In this document: in pieces, positions 1-9,038 of the stretch
Position numbering within the stretch: position 1 is the stretch's first letter
How the letters are laid out: every line of letters starts with the position of its first letter
Assembly (NCBI RefSeq): GCF_017876395.1
Contig: NZ_JAGINX010000001.1
Span: forward strand, 310,001 to 374,000
Direction of reading: 5' to 3'
Length of the DNA: 64,000 nucleotides
Source of the DNA: Nesterenkonia lacusekhoensis
Lineage (GTDB): Bacteria; Actinomycetota; Actinomycetes; Actinomycetales; Micrococcaceae
The notes under the pieces: generated by a model
The model's input: the letters and a program-made list of their open reading frames with translations, nothing else
The model's database searches: none
What the model was told of the DNA's origin: nothing
Position numbers and translations under genes: made by a program

Positions 1-333
1 CCCGGCGGCTACGCTCTGGACTATGCCCGCGAACAGGGCCTGCGCGGGGTGGCCGAGGCCTTCGCAGATCGCAACTACAACCCCGACGGCACATTGGTCT
101 CCCGCCGCGAGCCCGACGCCGTCCTGCACGAGACCTCCCAGGTGGTGGAGAACATGCTCCGCCTGGCCGAAGAGGGCGTGCTGATCGCTCGCGACGGCAC
201 TCGGATCGAGACCGAGGCCGAGTCCATCTGCACCCACGGGGACACCGCCGGGGCGGTGCAGATGGCCCGCTCCGTGCGGGAGGCCCTGGAGAGGGCCGGC
301 GTCGGGATCCGCAGCTTCGCCGCCGCCGCATGA
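1..333 (+). CDS. pxpA: 5-oxoprolinase subunit A, C-terminal part (LamB/YcsF family)
   Basis: This is the last 110 residues of a PxpA protein; the start lies left of the window. The reading frame is open from base 1 and carries the typical LamB/YcsF ending: AEAFADRNYNPDGTLVSRRE, then a region ending in CTHGDTAGAVQMARSVREAL. PxpA, PxpB and PxpC together hydrolyse 5-oxoproline to glutamate using ATP. The stop codon overlaps the start of the next gene (ATGA at 330-333), so the two are probably translationally coupled. The family call is firm because the C-terminal His/Gly/Asp motif is well preserved; the exact substrate is inferred from the neighbours. Confidence 0.9.
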   Translation, partial: PGGYALDYAREQGLRGVAEAFADRNYNPDGTLVSRREPDAVLHETSQVVENMLRLAEEGVLIARDGTRIETEAESICTHGDTAGAVQMARSVREALERAGVGIRSFAAAA

Positions 334-2159
334 GCTCCCGGAGGATGGCCCCCGGCGCAGCTGCGGCGCCGGAGCAGACCGGCACGCTGATCCGTGGGCT
401 GCGAGAGGCGGGCCCGCGGGCCCTGCTGCTCGAGTTCGCCACCCTCGACGACGTCCTCGCCTGCCATCAGCAGCTCACCACCAGTCCCTTGGAGGGACAG
501 ATCGATGCCGTGGCTGCTGCCCGGACGATCCTCCTGCGCTTCTCCTGCCGGGCATCGGTCCGTGCGGCGCGCGAGGCGCTGGCCGTTCTGCAGATCGGAG
601 CGTTCTCCGCTGGGGATGCCCGGCAGGTGGAGTTGGAGGTGGTCTACGACGGTGAGGACCTGCCCGCGCTCGCTGAGACCCTGGGCATGAGCGTGGAGGC
701 GTTGATCTCCTGGCACACCGGCCAGAGCTGGACCGGCGCCTTCGGCGGTTTCGCGCCTGGCTTCACCTACTGCGTGCCGCAGGGGGAGCGGGCCCAGGCC
801 CTCGCCGTGCCTCGGCGCAGCACTCCGCGCACTGCGGTTCCCGAAAGCTCCGTGGCCCTGGCCGGTGAGTTCTCGGCGGTCTACCCGCGCGTCTCCCCGG
901 GCGGCTGGCAGCTGATCGGCCGCACCCCGCAGGTCATGTGGGACCTCTCCCGCGCCGAGCAGGACGCGACGTCGGCAGGATCTGAGTCCGCAGGTACAGG
1001 CGAGCAGCCGTCGTCGCCCGCTCTGGTCAGCCCCGGAGACGCCGTCCGCTACCGGGCCGTGGCGCCCGAGGCCATCGAGTTGAGTGGGCGAAGACGTGCC
1101 GTCTCAGCGACTTCTTCGCCCTCAGACGGCAAGTCTTCGCCCAAACAAGGGGAGAAGGTAGGGCAGGAGGCTCCGGCGCTGACCGTCCTCAGCCCCGGCC
1201 TGCAGAGCCTCTTCCAGGACTTCGGCCGCGGCGGACTCAGCGATCTGGGCGTCTCCCGGGCCGGCGTCGCCGATGAGGCCGCCGCCCTGCAGGCCAACCG
1301 GCTGGTGGGCAACACCGCCGAGACCCCTGTGCTCGAGGTGCTCCATTCCGGTCTGCAGCTGCGGGCCGAGCGCGACCTGGTCCTCGCCGCCTCGGGTGCT
1401 GAGTCGGAGCTCACCATCACTCCCGACGCTGGCAGCTCAGATTCCGACGGTGCAGCACCAGGTGCCCCCGTACCCGCACGCACTGCGCCCTCCCGCACTG
1501 CACCGCTGCGCGCTCCCTTCCTCCTCGTGGCAGGGGAGACCCTCTCGGTGGGCGCTCCCCGCCGCGGGATGCGCACTGTCCTGGCCGTGCGCGGCGGCTT
1601 CCAGGCCGAGCCCGTGCTGGGCAGCGTCTCCGCGGACACCATGTCCGGACTGGGCCCCGCCCCGCTGCAGGCCGGGCAGTCCCTGCGCGTGGGCCCGGAG
1701 CCTGCCCGTTCCGTGGGTGAGCCGGAGTCGGGCGACTGGGAGCCTGCCGCGGAGATCCCCGACGCCGGCCCGGTCACCCTGCGCTTCACCTATGGTCCGC
1801 GCGAGGACTGGTTCAGCAGCGCCGAGGCCCGTCGGCTCACCGAACAGGACTGGCTGGTCACCCAGGAGTCCAACCGGATCGGCATCCGCCTGGACGTCGA
1901 TCCCGAGGACGCACAGGCCCGCGCTCTGGAGCGCTCCGCCGAGGGTGAGCTTCCCAGCGAAGGCGTGGTCCGCGGCTCGCTGCAGATGCCCCCGGCGGGC
2001 AGGCCGGTGCTCTTCCTCAACGATCACCCGGTGACCGGCGGCTACCCAGTGATCGGCGTCGTGATCGATCAGGACCTGCCCCGTGCGGCCCAGCTGGCAC
2101 CGGGGCAGAGCATCCGCCTGGCCGCCGTCGACCCTGACACACTCGAACCCCTGACCTGA
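330..2159 (+). CDS. pxpBC: PxpB-PxpC fusion (KipI-KipA type carboxyltransferase-like protein)
   Basis: A 609-residue fusion of two subunits that are separate in E. coli. Residues about 20-245 match PxpB/KipI ([10 protein letters not shown] near 131, then the [20 protein letters not shown] motif). Residues about 283-605 match PxpC/KipA, opening with [20 protein letters not shown] and ending with [20 protein letters not shown]. The two halves correspond to the AHS1 and AHS2 domains that make the carboxyltransferase part of urea carboxylase. The junction (residues about 250-275) is low-complexity, uses codons rare in this genome (CGA, AGA, TCA, GTA) and is encoded by a long palindrome. A second loose insert lies near residues 370-392. 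The start overlaps pxpA by 4 bases; the next gene begins 11 bases downstream. Confidence 0.9.
   Translation: MSSRRMAPGAAAAPEQTGTLIRGLREAGPRALLLEFATLDDVLACHQQLTTSPLEGQIDAVAAARTILLRFSCRASVRAAREALAVLQIGAFSAGDARQVELEVVYDGEDLPALAETLGMSVEALISWHTGQSWTGAFGGFAPGFTYCVPQGERAQALAVPRRSTPRTAVPESSVALAGEFSAVYPRVSPGGWQLIGRTPQVMWDLSRAEQDATSAGSESAGTGEQPSSPALVSPGDAVRYRAVAPEAIELSGRRRAVSATSSPSDGKSSPKQGEKVGQEAPALTVLSPGLQSLFQDFGRGGLSDLGVSRAGVADEAAALQANRLVGNTAETPVLEVLHSGLQLRAERDLVLAASGAESELTITPDAGSSDSDGAAPGAPVPARTAPSRTAPLRAPFLLVAGETLSVGAPRRGMRTVLAVRGGFQAEPVLGSVSADTMSGLGPAPLQAGQSLRVGPEPARSVGEPESGDWEPAAEIPDAGPVTLRFTYGPREDWFSSAEARRLTEQDWLVTQESNRIGIRLDVDPEDAQARALERSAEGELPSEGVVRGSLQMPPAGRPVLFLNDHPVTGGYPVIGVVIDQDLPRAAQLAPGQSIRLAAVDPDTLEPLT
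1085..1143. repeat. Palindromic repeat, family A, inside the pxpB-pxpC junction
   Basis: Two 23-base arms (1085-1107 and 1121-1143) pair at 21 of 23 positions around a 13-base loop. The arm core is TGGGCGAAGAC, three variable bases, then CCGTCT. The same core recurs in the palindrome at 63522-63586 after guaB3, so this is a dispersed element and not a chance hairpin. Here it is read in frame as a Ser/Arg/Lys-rich linker with codons unlike those around it. Confidence 0.8.
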
Positions 2160-2170
2160 GAGGCTCCCGC

Positions 2171-3925
2171 ATGAAGCGCATCCTCATCGCCAACCGCGGC
2201 GAGATCGCCGTCCGTGTGATCCGCAGCGCCCGCGAATCCGGCTACTCCACTGTGGCCGTCTACGCGGACCAGGACGCCGCGGCCCTGCATGTGCAGCTGG
2301 CCGACACCGCCGTGCCGCTGGACGGGTCCACCGGCGCCGAGACCTACCTGGACGGGGAGAAGATCCTCGAAGCCGCCCGGACCACCGGCGCTGATGCCAT
2401 CCACCCCGGCTACGGCTTCCTCTCCGAGAACGCCGACTTCGCCCGCGCGGTGATCGATGCCGGGCTGGTGTGGATCGGCCCCAAGCCGGAGACCATCGAG
2501 CAGCTGGGCAACAAGGTCACCGCCCGCGAGCTCGCCGTGAAGGTGGGCGCCCCGCTGGTGCCCGGCAGCGACGGCCCGGTCTCCAGCAGCGAAGAGGTCC
2601 GTGCCTTCGCCGCCGAACACGGCCTGCCCGTGGCCATCAAGGCCGCCCACGGAGGCGGCGGCCGCGGCATGCGGATCGTGCGCACCGAGGCTGAGATCGA
2701 GGAGGCCTACGCCTCCGCCGTCCGCGAGGCCGAGACCGCCTTCGGTCGCGGCGAGTGCTTTGTGGAGCGCTTCCTGGACCGCCCGCGCCACGTGGAGGCC
2801 CAGGTCATCGCCGATGCCCACGGGAACGTGGTCGTGGCCGGCACCCGCGACTGCTCCCTGCAGCGCCGCAACCAGAAGCTGGTCGAAGAGGCGCCGGCAC
2901 CCTTCCTGGACGAGGAGACCCGGAACCGGATCCATGAATCCGCCCGCGCCATCTGTGCTGAGGCCGGATACCTGGGGGCGGGGACCGTGGAATACCTGCT
3001 CAGCCCTGACGGCGTCCTGTCCTTCCTGGAGGTCAACACGCGTCTGCAGGTGGAGCACCCGGTCACCGAGGAGACTTCCGGGCTGGATCTGGTGGCCGAA
3101 CAGCTGCGCATCGCCGAAGGCGAGCGGCTCTCGATCACGGAGGACCCGACGTCGGCCGGTCACGCCCTGGAGTTCCGGCTCAATGCCGAGGAGCCCGCCC
3201 ACGGATTCCTGCCCACCCCGGGTCCGGTGGAGCTCTTCCAGCCGCCTACGGGCCCGGGCATCCGTGTGGACACCGGCGTGCGCACCGGCGACGAGGTCTC
3301 AGGAGCCTTCGACTCCATGATCGCCAAGCTGATCGTCACCGGCCCGGACCGGGAGACCACGCTGCGCCGGGCCCAGATGGCCTTGGACGAGATGAGGATC
3401 GAGGGGCTGCCCACCGTCCTTCCCTTCCACCGTGCGGTCCTGGGGGCCGCCGACTTCCGTGCAGAACAGGGCCCGGAGAGCTTCGCCGTGCACACCCGGT
3501 GGATTGAGAGCGAATTCGGCGAACACCTGGCCGCCTCTGAGCACCTCGCCGCCGCGGTCCGCCACCGCGAACACGGGATGGAACGGGTCACCGTGGAGCT
3601 CGACGGCCGCGCGGTCACCCTGGGTCTGCCGGCTGCGCTGCGCCGACTGCTGGGTTCCGGAGCCGCCGACGCCGATGCCCACGCCGCAGGGTCCGGTCCT
3701 GCGGCGGCCCGGGACGGTGCCGTCACCGCGCAGATGGCCGGAAGCCTGGTCAGCTGGTCCGTCGGCGACGGAGCCGAGGTGGGAGAAGGCGAGGCGCTCG
3801 CCGTCGTGGAGGCCATGAAGATGGAGTCCACGCTGACTGCGCCCGTCTCCGGGACCTTCAGCCGTGAGGCGCTGGAGCCCGGAGCCTCGCTGCGCGCCGG
3901 AGATGTGCTGGGCCGCATCAGCTGA
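2171..3925 (+). CDS. Biotin carboxylase fused to biotin carboxyl carrier domain
   Basis: A 584-residue protein of the acetyl/propionyl/3-methylcrotonyl-CoA carboxylase alpha type. Residues 1-445 form biotin carboxylase: [20 protein letters not shown] at the N terminus, the glycine-rich ATP-grasp loop near residue 160 and [16 protein letters not shown] near 283. The C terminus (about 515-584) is a biotinyl domain with EAMKMES; the modified lysine is Lys550. It would carboxylate its own biotin from bicarbonate and ATP and pass CO2 to a carboxyltransferase. No acyl-CoA carboxyltransferase gene is present nearby. The gene instead follows a PxpB-PxpC protein that resembles the carboxyltransferase domain of urea carboxylase, so a partner role there is likely, though it could also serve an acyl-CoA carboxylase encoded elsewhere. 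Confidence 0.9.
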   Translation: MKRILIANRGEIAVRVIRSARESGYSTVAVYADQDAAALHVQLADTAVPLDGSTGAETYLDGEKILEAARTTGADAIHPGYGFLSENADFARAVIDAGLVWIGPKPETIEQLGNKVTARELAVKVGAPLVPGSDGPVSSSEEVRAFAAEHGLPVAIKAAHGGGGRGMRIVRTEAEIEEAYASAVREAETAFGRGECFVERFLDRPRHVEAQVIADAHGNVVVAGTRDCSLQRRNQKLVEEAPAPFLDEETRNRIHESARAICAEAGYLGAGTVEYLLSPDGVLSFLEVNTRLQVEHPVTEETSGLDLVAEQLRIAEGERLSITEDPTSAGHALEFRLNAEEPAHGFLPTPGPVELFQPPTGPGIRVDTGVRTGDEVSGAFDSMIAKLIVTGPDRETTLRRAQMALDEMRIEGLPTVLPFHRAVLGAADFRAEQGPESFAVHTRWIESEFGEHLAASEHLAAAVRHREHGMERVTVELDGRAVTLGLPAALRRLLGSGAADADAHAAGSGPAAARDGAVTAQMAGSLVSWSVGDGAEVGEGEALAVVEAMKMESTLTAPVSGTFSREALEPGASLRAGDVLGRIS

Positions 3926-4029
3926 GTCGCGTTGGTCTGGCCTGATGACCAGCCCGGCCGGGCGGCGTCGGGACCTGCTGGGTCGGTTTCGCCGCGACCG
4001 CGGGGGCTTTTCCCCGATAGATTGGTGGG

Positions 4030-4737
4030 ATGAGTCACGACGTCGTCTGGAGCGAGCTGTCCGTCGAAGGGATCAGCGAGCACGCCTACGGGCCTGATCG
4101 TGTGGCCGAGGCCCTGCGTGAGAGGATCTCGGACGGGCTGATCCGGCCCGGCACCAAGCTGCCCGAGGTTCGGCTGACCCAGCAGCTGCACGTCTCCCGG
4201 CACACGCTGCGCAGCGCGTTTCAGATCCTCGCCGGGGAAGGGCTGGTCGAGCGGCTGCCCAATCGCGGTGTCTTCGTGCATTCGCCGACCCCGGAGGACA
4301 TCCAGGAGATCTACCGCGTCCGGCGGATCCTCGAGACCGGAGCGGTCCGGGCCTCCGTCTTCACCCCAGGAGCTATCCAGGCGCTGCAGGCGATCGTGGC
4401 TCAGGCGCGGCAGGCCAAGGACGCCGGGGACGTGGACGGGATGGGCCAGGCCAACCAGCAGTTCCACCGCACCCTGATCGCCCAGGCGCAGAGCAGCACG
4501 CTGGAGCGTCTGATGGAGCAGGTGCTGGCACGGATGCGGCTGGTCTTCCACGCCAAGCGAGGCGAGCTCTCCTTCCACCACGCCTATGTGGAGCGCAACG
4601 GCACGCTGGCTGAGATGCTGGCCACCGATCAGCGCCAACAGGCGGAGGAGTACCTGCTCGACTACCTCAACGCCGCGGAGCAGGAGCTCCTGGAGCATCT
4701 GTTCCGTCCAGGAGAGGGTCGTTCCCCGCGGCGCTGA
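4030..4737 (+). CDS. GntR-family regulator (FadR/FCD subfamily)
   Basis: A 235-residue repressor-type protein. Residues about 17-85 are the GntR winged helix (VAEALRERISDGLIRPGTKL, then LHVSRHTLRSAFQILAGEGL); residues about 92-220 are the all-helical FCD ligand domain (IYRVRRILETGAVR, QFHRTLIAQA). It sits between the carboxylase genes and the transporter. Two operator-like sites of the FCD consensus TTGT-N3-ACAA lie over the transporter promoter (4840-4876), so it most likely controls the right half of the locus in response to 5-oxoproline or a related compound. A TAGATT box at 4018-4023 ends six bases before the ATG, suggesting a leaderless transcript. Confidence 0.9.
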   Translation: MSHDVVWSELSVEGISEHAYGPDRVAEALRERISDGLIRPGTKLPEVRLTQQLHVSRHTLRSAFQILAGEGLVERLPNRGVFVHSPTPEDIQEIYRVRRILETGAVRASVFTPGAIQALQAIVAQARQAKDAGDVDGMGQANQQFHRTLIAQAQSSTLERLMEQVLARMRLVFHAKRGELSFHHAYVERNGTLAEMLATDQRQQAEEYLLDYLNAAEQELLEHLFRPGEGRSPRR

Positions 4738-4759
4738 GCGTTGCGGCAGGGTAGCGGGG

Positions 4760-4810
4760 CGGCAGACTGCGGCGCCACGGCAGACTGCGGCGTCGCGGCA
4801 GGCCGCGGGG
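4760..4810. repeat. Three 15-base direct repeats, 18-base period
   Basis: CGGCAGACTGCGGCG occurs at 4760-4774 and again at 4778-4792; a third, degenerate copy lies at 4796-4810. The repeats fill the space between the GntR gene and the operator/promoter of the transporter. Function is unknown. Confidence 0.7.
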
Positions 4811-4839
4811 CAATGTTAAATCCGCGTAAAAAGAGCAGC

Positions 4840-4885
4840 ATTGTCCAACAATCCGTTGCCCAGATTGTTGGACAACCATTAGTGT
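4840..4885 (+). promoter_or_regulatory. Two GntR operators overlapping the transporter promoter
   Basis: ATTGT-CCA-ACAAT at 4840-4852 and ATTGT-TGG-ACAAC at 4864-4876 are each 13-base pseudo-palindromes of the FCD-GntR type, 24 bases apart centre to centre. The two sites are also inverted copies of one another. A promoter can be drawn as TTGCCC (4856-4861), an 18-base spacer and TAGTGT (4880-4885), ending seven bases before the ATG at 4893. The second operator would lie between the -35 and -10 boxes, an arrangement that implies repression. Confidence 0.65.
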
Positions 4886-4892
4886 GATCTCC

Positions 4893-6152
4893 ATGACAGA
4901 CTCCACTGCGAAGAAGGGGCCTACCTTCGCTGCCACCCGGCGTACAGCGATGCTCGGGGCCATGTTCCTCATGGCCGTCAGTGCCGTAGGCCCTGGGTTC
5001 ATCACCCAGACCTCCGAATTCACGATGCAGTTCGGCGCGGCCTTCGCCTGCGCCATCCTCATCTCGGTGGTCGTTGACATCGCCATCCAGATGAACGTCT
5101 GGCGCACCCTCGGCGTCTCCGGACTCTACGCCCAGGAGCTGGGGAACCGGCTGCTGCCCGGTCTCGGGTGGGCGCTGGCCGCGCTGATCTTCTTCGGCGG
5201 CATCGTCTTCAACGTCGGCAACATCGCCGGCGCAGGCCTGGGCATGAACGCCATGCTGGGCGTCAACGCTGAGCTCGGCGGCGTGATCTCAGTGGCCATC
5301 GCCCTGGTCATCTTCCTCTCCAAGAAGGCAGGAGTGGCACTGGATCGGATCGTGGTCCTCTGCGGTGCCGTGCTGATCCTGTTGATGGGCTACATGGCCA
5401 TCACCACGAACCCTCCGGTCGGCCAGGCGCTGACCGAGACGGTCGCCCCGGTGCTGCCCGAGGGCGAGAACATCAACACCTTCTTCTTCGCAGTGACCAC
5501 GCTGATCGGTGGCACAGTGGGCGGCTACATCACCTACGCCGGCGCGCACCGGCTCATCGCCTCAGGCCACACCGGCCGCGAGAACGCCCAGCAGATCGGC
5601 CGCACCTCGGTGATGGGGATCATCGTGGCCAGCGTGATCCGCTACCTGCTGTTCCTGGCCATCCTGGGCGCGATCACCGCCTACGGCACCCTGCAGTCCA
5701 CCGACTATGACAACGTCGCCGCCTCCGCCTTCCTCACCGTGCTGGGCGAATGGGGCCTGCGTGTCTTCGGCATCGCCTTCTGGGTCGCTGCCATCACCTC
5801 CATCCTGGGGGCGACCTACACCTCGGTCTCATTCATCACCACGCAGAAGACCTCTCCGCGGGTCCGGGCGTGGATGTTCGCCGGCTTCCTGGTGCTGACC
5901 TGCGGCGTCTACCTCTCCCTGGGCCAGGCTCCGCAGACCCTGCTGATCATGGCCGGGGCCTTCAACGGCGTGGTGCTGCCGCTGGGCTTCGCGGTGATCC
6001 TGATCGCCGCCTGGTTCAAGCAGAAGTCCCTGCTGGGCGGCTACCGCTACCCCAAGTGGCTGCTGATCTCCGGCACGGCGGTCTGGCTGCTGACCATCTA
6101 CATGGGCGCGAACTCGCTGACCGGTCTGGCTGAGCTCTGGCAGGCAGGATGA
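4893..6152 (+). CDS. NRAMP-like transporter (YcsG type)
   Basis: A 419-residue integral membrane protein with about 11 hydrophobic segments, similar to Bacillus YcsG, which also sits beside ycsF, ycsI and kipIA. The metal-site motif DPGN of true NRAMP proteins is replaced by GPGF (residues 33-36), and the TM6 MPH motif is replaced near [11 protein letters not shown]. It is therefore unlikely to be a metal importer; uptake of 5-oxoproline or another small organic substrate is a reasonable inference from context. The ATG at 4893 is preferred to a GTG nine bases upstream because the TAGTGT box is correctly spaced for a leaderless start. The stop overlaps the next start (ATGA at 6149-6152). Confidence 0.85.
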   Translation: MTDSTAKKGPTFAATRRTAMLGAMFLMAVSAVGPGFITQTSEFTMQFGAAFACAILISVVVDIAIQMNVWRTLGVSGLYAQELGNRLLPGLGWALAALIFFGGIVFNVGNIAGAGLGMNAMLGVNAELGGVISVAIALVIFLSKKAGVALDRIVVLCGAVLILLMGYMAITTNPPVGQALTETVAPVLPEGENINTFFFAVTTLIGGTVGGYITYAGAHRLIASGHTGRENAQQIGRTSVMGIIVASVIRYLLFLAILGAITAYGTLQSTDYDNVAASAFLTVLGEWGLRVFGIAFWVAAITSILGATYTSVSFITTQKTSPRVRAWMFAGFLVLTCGVYLSLGQAPQTLLIMAGAFNGVVLPLGFAVILIAAWFKQKSLLGGYRYPKWLLISGTAVWLLTIYMGANSLTGLAELWQAG

Positions 6153-7000
6153 GCATGAGCGACGTCGGCACTTTCCACACCGGACCGAGGGATCGTGGGC
6201 AGACGAGCCCTGCGGAGCTGGACCCCGGTCAGCTCTCGCCCGCTCAGTCCCGCGCCCTGTTCCGAGCGGGACTGCGCCGGCCCACCAGCGGCTTCAGTCC
6301 CGGATATGCTCAAGCCAACCTGTTGGCGGTGCCGCGCGAGTTGGCCTTCGACATGCTGCTCTTCGCCCAGCGCAACCCGAAGTCCTGCCCGGTGCTCGGC
6401 GTGCTGGAAGCCGGCCAGGTGAATTCGGAGCCGCTGGAGGGCGGGGACATCCGTACGGACCTGCCCGCTTATCGCGTCTACCGTGACGGGGAGCTGGTCG
6501 CCGAGCCGAACGAGGTCATCGAGCAGTGGCGCCCGGACCTGGTGGCCTTCCTCATCGGCTGCAGCTTCACCTTCGAGGCACCGCTGCTGGCCGCCGGAAT
6601 CCCGATCGCTCATATGGAGCAGGGCGTGAATGTCCCGATGTACAAGACCTCCGTCCGGTGCCGTCCCGCCGGTGCGCTGTCTGGACCTCTGGTGGTCTCC
6701 ATGCGGCCGCTTCCGGCAGACAGGATCGCCGACGCCGTCCGGATCACCTCGCGCTATCCGGGCGTCCACGGCGCTCCGGTGCACATCGGCTCCCCGCGGG
6801 AGATCGGGATCCGGGATCTCTCGGCCCCGGACTTCGGCGACGCCGTCGAGGTCCCCGAGGGTTGGACCCCGGTGTTCTGGGCCTGCGGGGTGACTCCGCA
6901 GGCCGCGGTCATGGAATCAGCGCCCGAGCTGGCCATCAGCCATGCCCCGGGACACATGCTGATCACTGATCTTCCCGACGCCGAGCTTCAGGTTCCGTGA
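6149..7000 (+). CDS. Putative hydro-lyase, YcsI/DUF1445 family
   Basis: A 283-residue member of the DUF1445 family, whose eukaryotic relative DGLUCY interconverts D-glutamate and 5-oxo-D-proline. Recognisable family blocks are [34 protein letters not shown], a segment beginning [20 protein letters not shown], and [13 protein letters not shown] near the C terminus. It overlaps the transporter gene by four bases, so the two are expressed together. In this locus it could supply 5-oxoproline from D-glutamate or handle the D-isomer. The family call is secure; the reaction is inferred from the homologue and the neighbours. Confidence 0.88.
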   Translation: MSMSDVGTFHTGPRDRGQTSPAELDPGQLSPAQSRALFRAGLRRPTSGFSPGYAQANLLAVPRELAFDMLLFAQRNPKSCPVLGVLEAGQVNSEPLEGGDIRTDLPAYRVYRDGELVAEPNEVIEQWRPDLVAFLIGCSFTFEAPLLAAGIPIAHMEQGVNVPMYKTSVRCRPAGALSGPLVVSMRPLPADRIADAVRITSRYPGVHGAPVHIGSPREIGIRDLSAPDFGDAVEVPEGWTPVFWACGVTPQAAVMESAPELAISHAPGHMLITDLPDAELQVP

Positions 7001-7034
7001 CGTCGCGGTCCGCAGGCTCGCTAGGCTGAGGTGC

Positions 7035-7913
7035 ATGAACACCTACGCCCAGCCTGCTGCATACCAGTCGCTGCCCGGAGGTCCGCTGGACGCGGACCGC
7101 TCCTTCTATGACCGTCTGGCCGCTGCGGGCCGGACGCTCACCCAGGAGTTCGAGATCCCGGTGCGCTCCGGACAGGCCTGGGAGGTGCCGGCCGGCTCGG
7201 TGGTGAGGATCAGCTCGGTGGAGGGCCCGCAGGTCGGTGACCTGAACATGTGGAGTCGGCACAACCCGCGCGAACGATTCTGGGCCTCCCGGACACGTCA
7301 GCTGCAGCGGGCGTCGATGACCACCTACGACCGCTTCTGGTCCACGCTGCCCTACCTGCGGCCGATGGCCACGGTGATCGCCGACTCCTTGGCGGAACAC
7401 CCCGACGCCGAGGTCATCCACGACCTGTTGGGCACCCGCTGCGACCCGTATGTGAACCGAATGCTGGCCGGCTACGACTTCGACCACCACTGCCACTCGA
7501 ACCTGACCCGGGCCGTGCAGCCGTACGGGCTGACCGAGTTCGACGTCCACGATGTGCTCAACGTCTTCCAGTTCGCCGGGCTCAACGAGAACCGGGAGTA
7601 CTTCATGGACTCCTGCCCGGCCCGACCCGCCTCCGCTGGGCACCCGGCGGATCACTTCGAATTCTTCGCCGAGATCGATCTGCTCTGCGCCCTGTCCACC
7701 TGTCCCGGAGGGGACCTCTCAGTGCACATGTGGGGCCCGGAGGCCGCCAGCACCGAAGAGCAGCTGGAACACTGCCACCCGCTGCGCGTGGAGGTCTTCA
7801 CGCTCGAGGAGGAGGTCCTGCAGGGCTGGGAGTCACCGGCGACGGCGGCCTATCAGGGCAAGGACGGACGCAACGGCCTGCGCCCGGTCCCGCACGCCCA
7901 CGCGTCCCCCTGA
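7035..7913 (+). CDS. DUF1989 protein (urea carboxylase-associated family)
   Basis: A 292-residue protein of the DUF1989 family, known mostly from urea carboxylase/allophanate gene clusters. Visible motifs are GQAWEVPAGSVVRISSVEGP, QVGDLNMWSRHNPRERFWAS, GTRCDPYVNRMLAGYDFDHH, a cysteine in YFMDSC and the CPGGDLSVHMWG block. Conserved Cys and His residues suggest metal binding, but no reaction is established. A TAGGCT box (7022-7027) ends seven bases before the ATG, so it may have its own leaderless promoter despite lying 34 bases after the hydro-lyase. Its presence beside PxpABC and a biotin carboxylase strengthens the parallel with urea carboxylase systems. Confidence 0.85.
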   Translation: MNTYAQPAAYQSLPGGPLDADRSFYDRLAAAGRTLTQEFEIPVRSGQAWEVPAGSVVRISSVEGPQVGDLNMWSRHNPRERFWASRTRQLQRASMTTYDRFWSTLPYLRPMATVIADSLAEHPDAEVIHDLLGTRCDPYVNRMLAGYDFDHHCHSNLTRAVQPYGLTEFDVHDVLNVFQFAGLNENREYFMDSCPARPASAGHPADHFEFFAEIDLLCALSTCPGGDLSVHMWGPEAASTEEQLEHCHPLRVEVFTLEEEVLQGWESPATAAYQGKDGRNGLRPVPHAHASP

Positions 7914-7955
7914 ACCCCGCGCGGACCTGACCGCGCCGGCGTCGGGACTCATCAT

Positions 7956-8012
7956 CCATTGGCACGGATGAGTCGTCAGAACGGCCCGGACCCCACTCAG
8001 GCGTGCCAATCG
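7956..8012. repeat. Palindromic repeat, family B, copy 1
   Basis: Arms 7956-7973 and 7995-8012 pair at 15 of 18 positions; the core is ATTGGCACG. The same core, as CGATTGGCA followed by CTGAGT, is found in the better-preserved palindrome at 19934-20000. It lies between the DUF1989 gene and the DUF368 gene. The loop is C-rich and there is no T-run, so this does not look like a simple terminator. Confidence 0.7.
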
Positions 8013-8097
8013 ACGAGGAAGCCACCCCTCATCGGACTCCCAGGCCGGGCGTTTATCCTGAAGTGTCCCCATCGCCGTCGCGAAAGTGCCGCCACCT

Positions 8098-9015
8098 ATG
8101 ACTTCTCCGGCTGAAACCGCTGAGCAGGAACCCCGCGAACGCAAGACCTCCCTGCCCGGGAACCTCATCCGCGGCGGCCTGATCGGCATCGTGGAGACGG
8201 TGCCCGGCGTCTCCGGCGGCACAGTGGCGCTGGTGGTCGGGATCTACGAGCAGCTGATCGCCTCGGCCTCCCATATGGTCTCGGCGCTGCGTACGCTGAT
8301 CACGGGCCCCGACCGCGTCAGCGGTGCCACAGCGCACCTGGCCGAGGTCCGCTGGCGGGTCATCGTGCCGGTGGTGATCGGCATGGCGCTGGCGGTCTTC
8401 ACCATCGCCGGCCCCATCTCCACCGCCGTGGAGAACCATCCCGAGCTGACCCGCGCGGCCTTCTTCGGCATGGTCCTGGCCTCCCTGGCTGTTCCGCTGC
8501 GCATGGCCGGCAAGGTTGGGGGGAAGCACATCCTGGCCGGCATCGTGGCCGCCGTGCTCACCTTCTGGCTGGTCTCGCTGCCGCCCACCGATGTGGAGGC
8601 CAGCGCGCTGACCATCATCCCGGCGGCCGCCGTCGCCGTCTCCGCGCTGATGCTGCCGGGACTCTCCGGTTCCTTCCTGCTGCTGACCTTCGGTCTCTAC
8701 GAGCCCACGATGAACGCCGTCTCCGAGCGCGACTTCGGCTATCTGGGCCTCTTCGCGGTGGGCATGCTGATCGGCGGCATCGTGATCGTGAAGGCCCTGC
8801 GCTGGTTGCTGGCCCATCACCACACGTTCACCCTGATCGTGCTGGCCGGCGTCATGGTCGGTGCCCTGCGCGTGCTCTGGCCCTGGCAGGCTGAGGACCG
8901 CACCCTGGAGGCCGTCGGATCGCAGTGGCCCACGGCCCTGGGGCTCGGCGTGGCCGGATTCGTGGTGGTCGCCGCTCTGGTGATCGTGGATGCCCGCCTG
9001 GTGAAGAAGCAGTAG
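8098..9015 (+). CDS. DUF368 polytopic membrane protein (candidate undecaprenyl phosphate translocase)
   Basis: A 305-residue protein with about eight membrane segments and the DUF368 signature LIRGGLIGIVETVPGVSGGT near the N terminus, repeated in weaker form as LMLPGLSGSFLLLTFGLYEP. Members of this family (PopT) have been implicated in returning undecaprenyl phosphate across the membrane for wall synthesis. The ATG at 8098 is chosen over a GTG four codons upstream. A TATCCT box at 8053-8058 could be its -10 element. A DedA protein, another candidate for the same job, is encoded at 23803-24429. The 3' end is followed after 23 bases by a hydrolase gene. Confidence 0.85.
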   Translation: MTSPAETAEQEPRERKTSLPGNLIRGGLIGIVETVPGVSGGTVALVVGIYEQLIASASHMVSALRTLITGPDRVSGATAHLAEVRWRVIVPVVIGMALAVFTIAGPISTAVENHPELTRAAFFGMVLASLAVPLRMAGKVGGKHILAGIVAAVLTFWLVSLPPTDVEASALTIIPAAAVAVSALMLPGLSGSFLLLTFGLYEPTMNAVSERDFGYLGLFAVGMLIGGIVIVKALRWLLAHHHTFTLIVLAGVMVGALRVLWPWQAEDRTLEAVGSQWPTALGLGVAGFVVVAALVIVDARLVKKQ

Positions 9016-9038
9016 CGCGACGCCGACGCCGCCCACTG

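Noticed and set aside
4760-4810. Short CRISPR array
   Set aside because: Only three units of 18 bases with three-base gaps, and no cas gene nearby.
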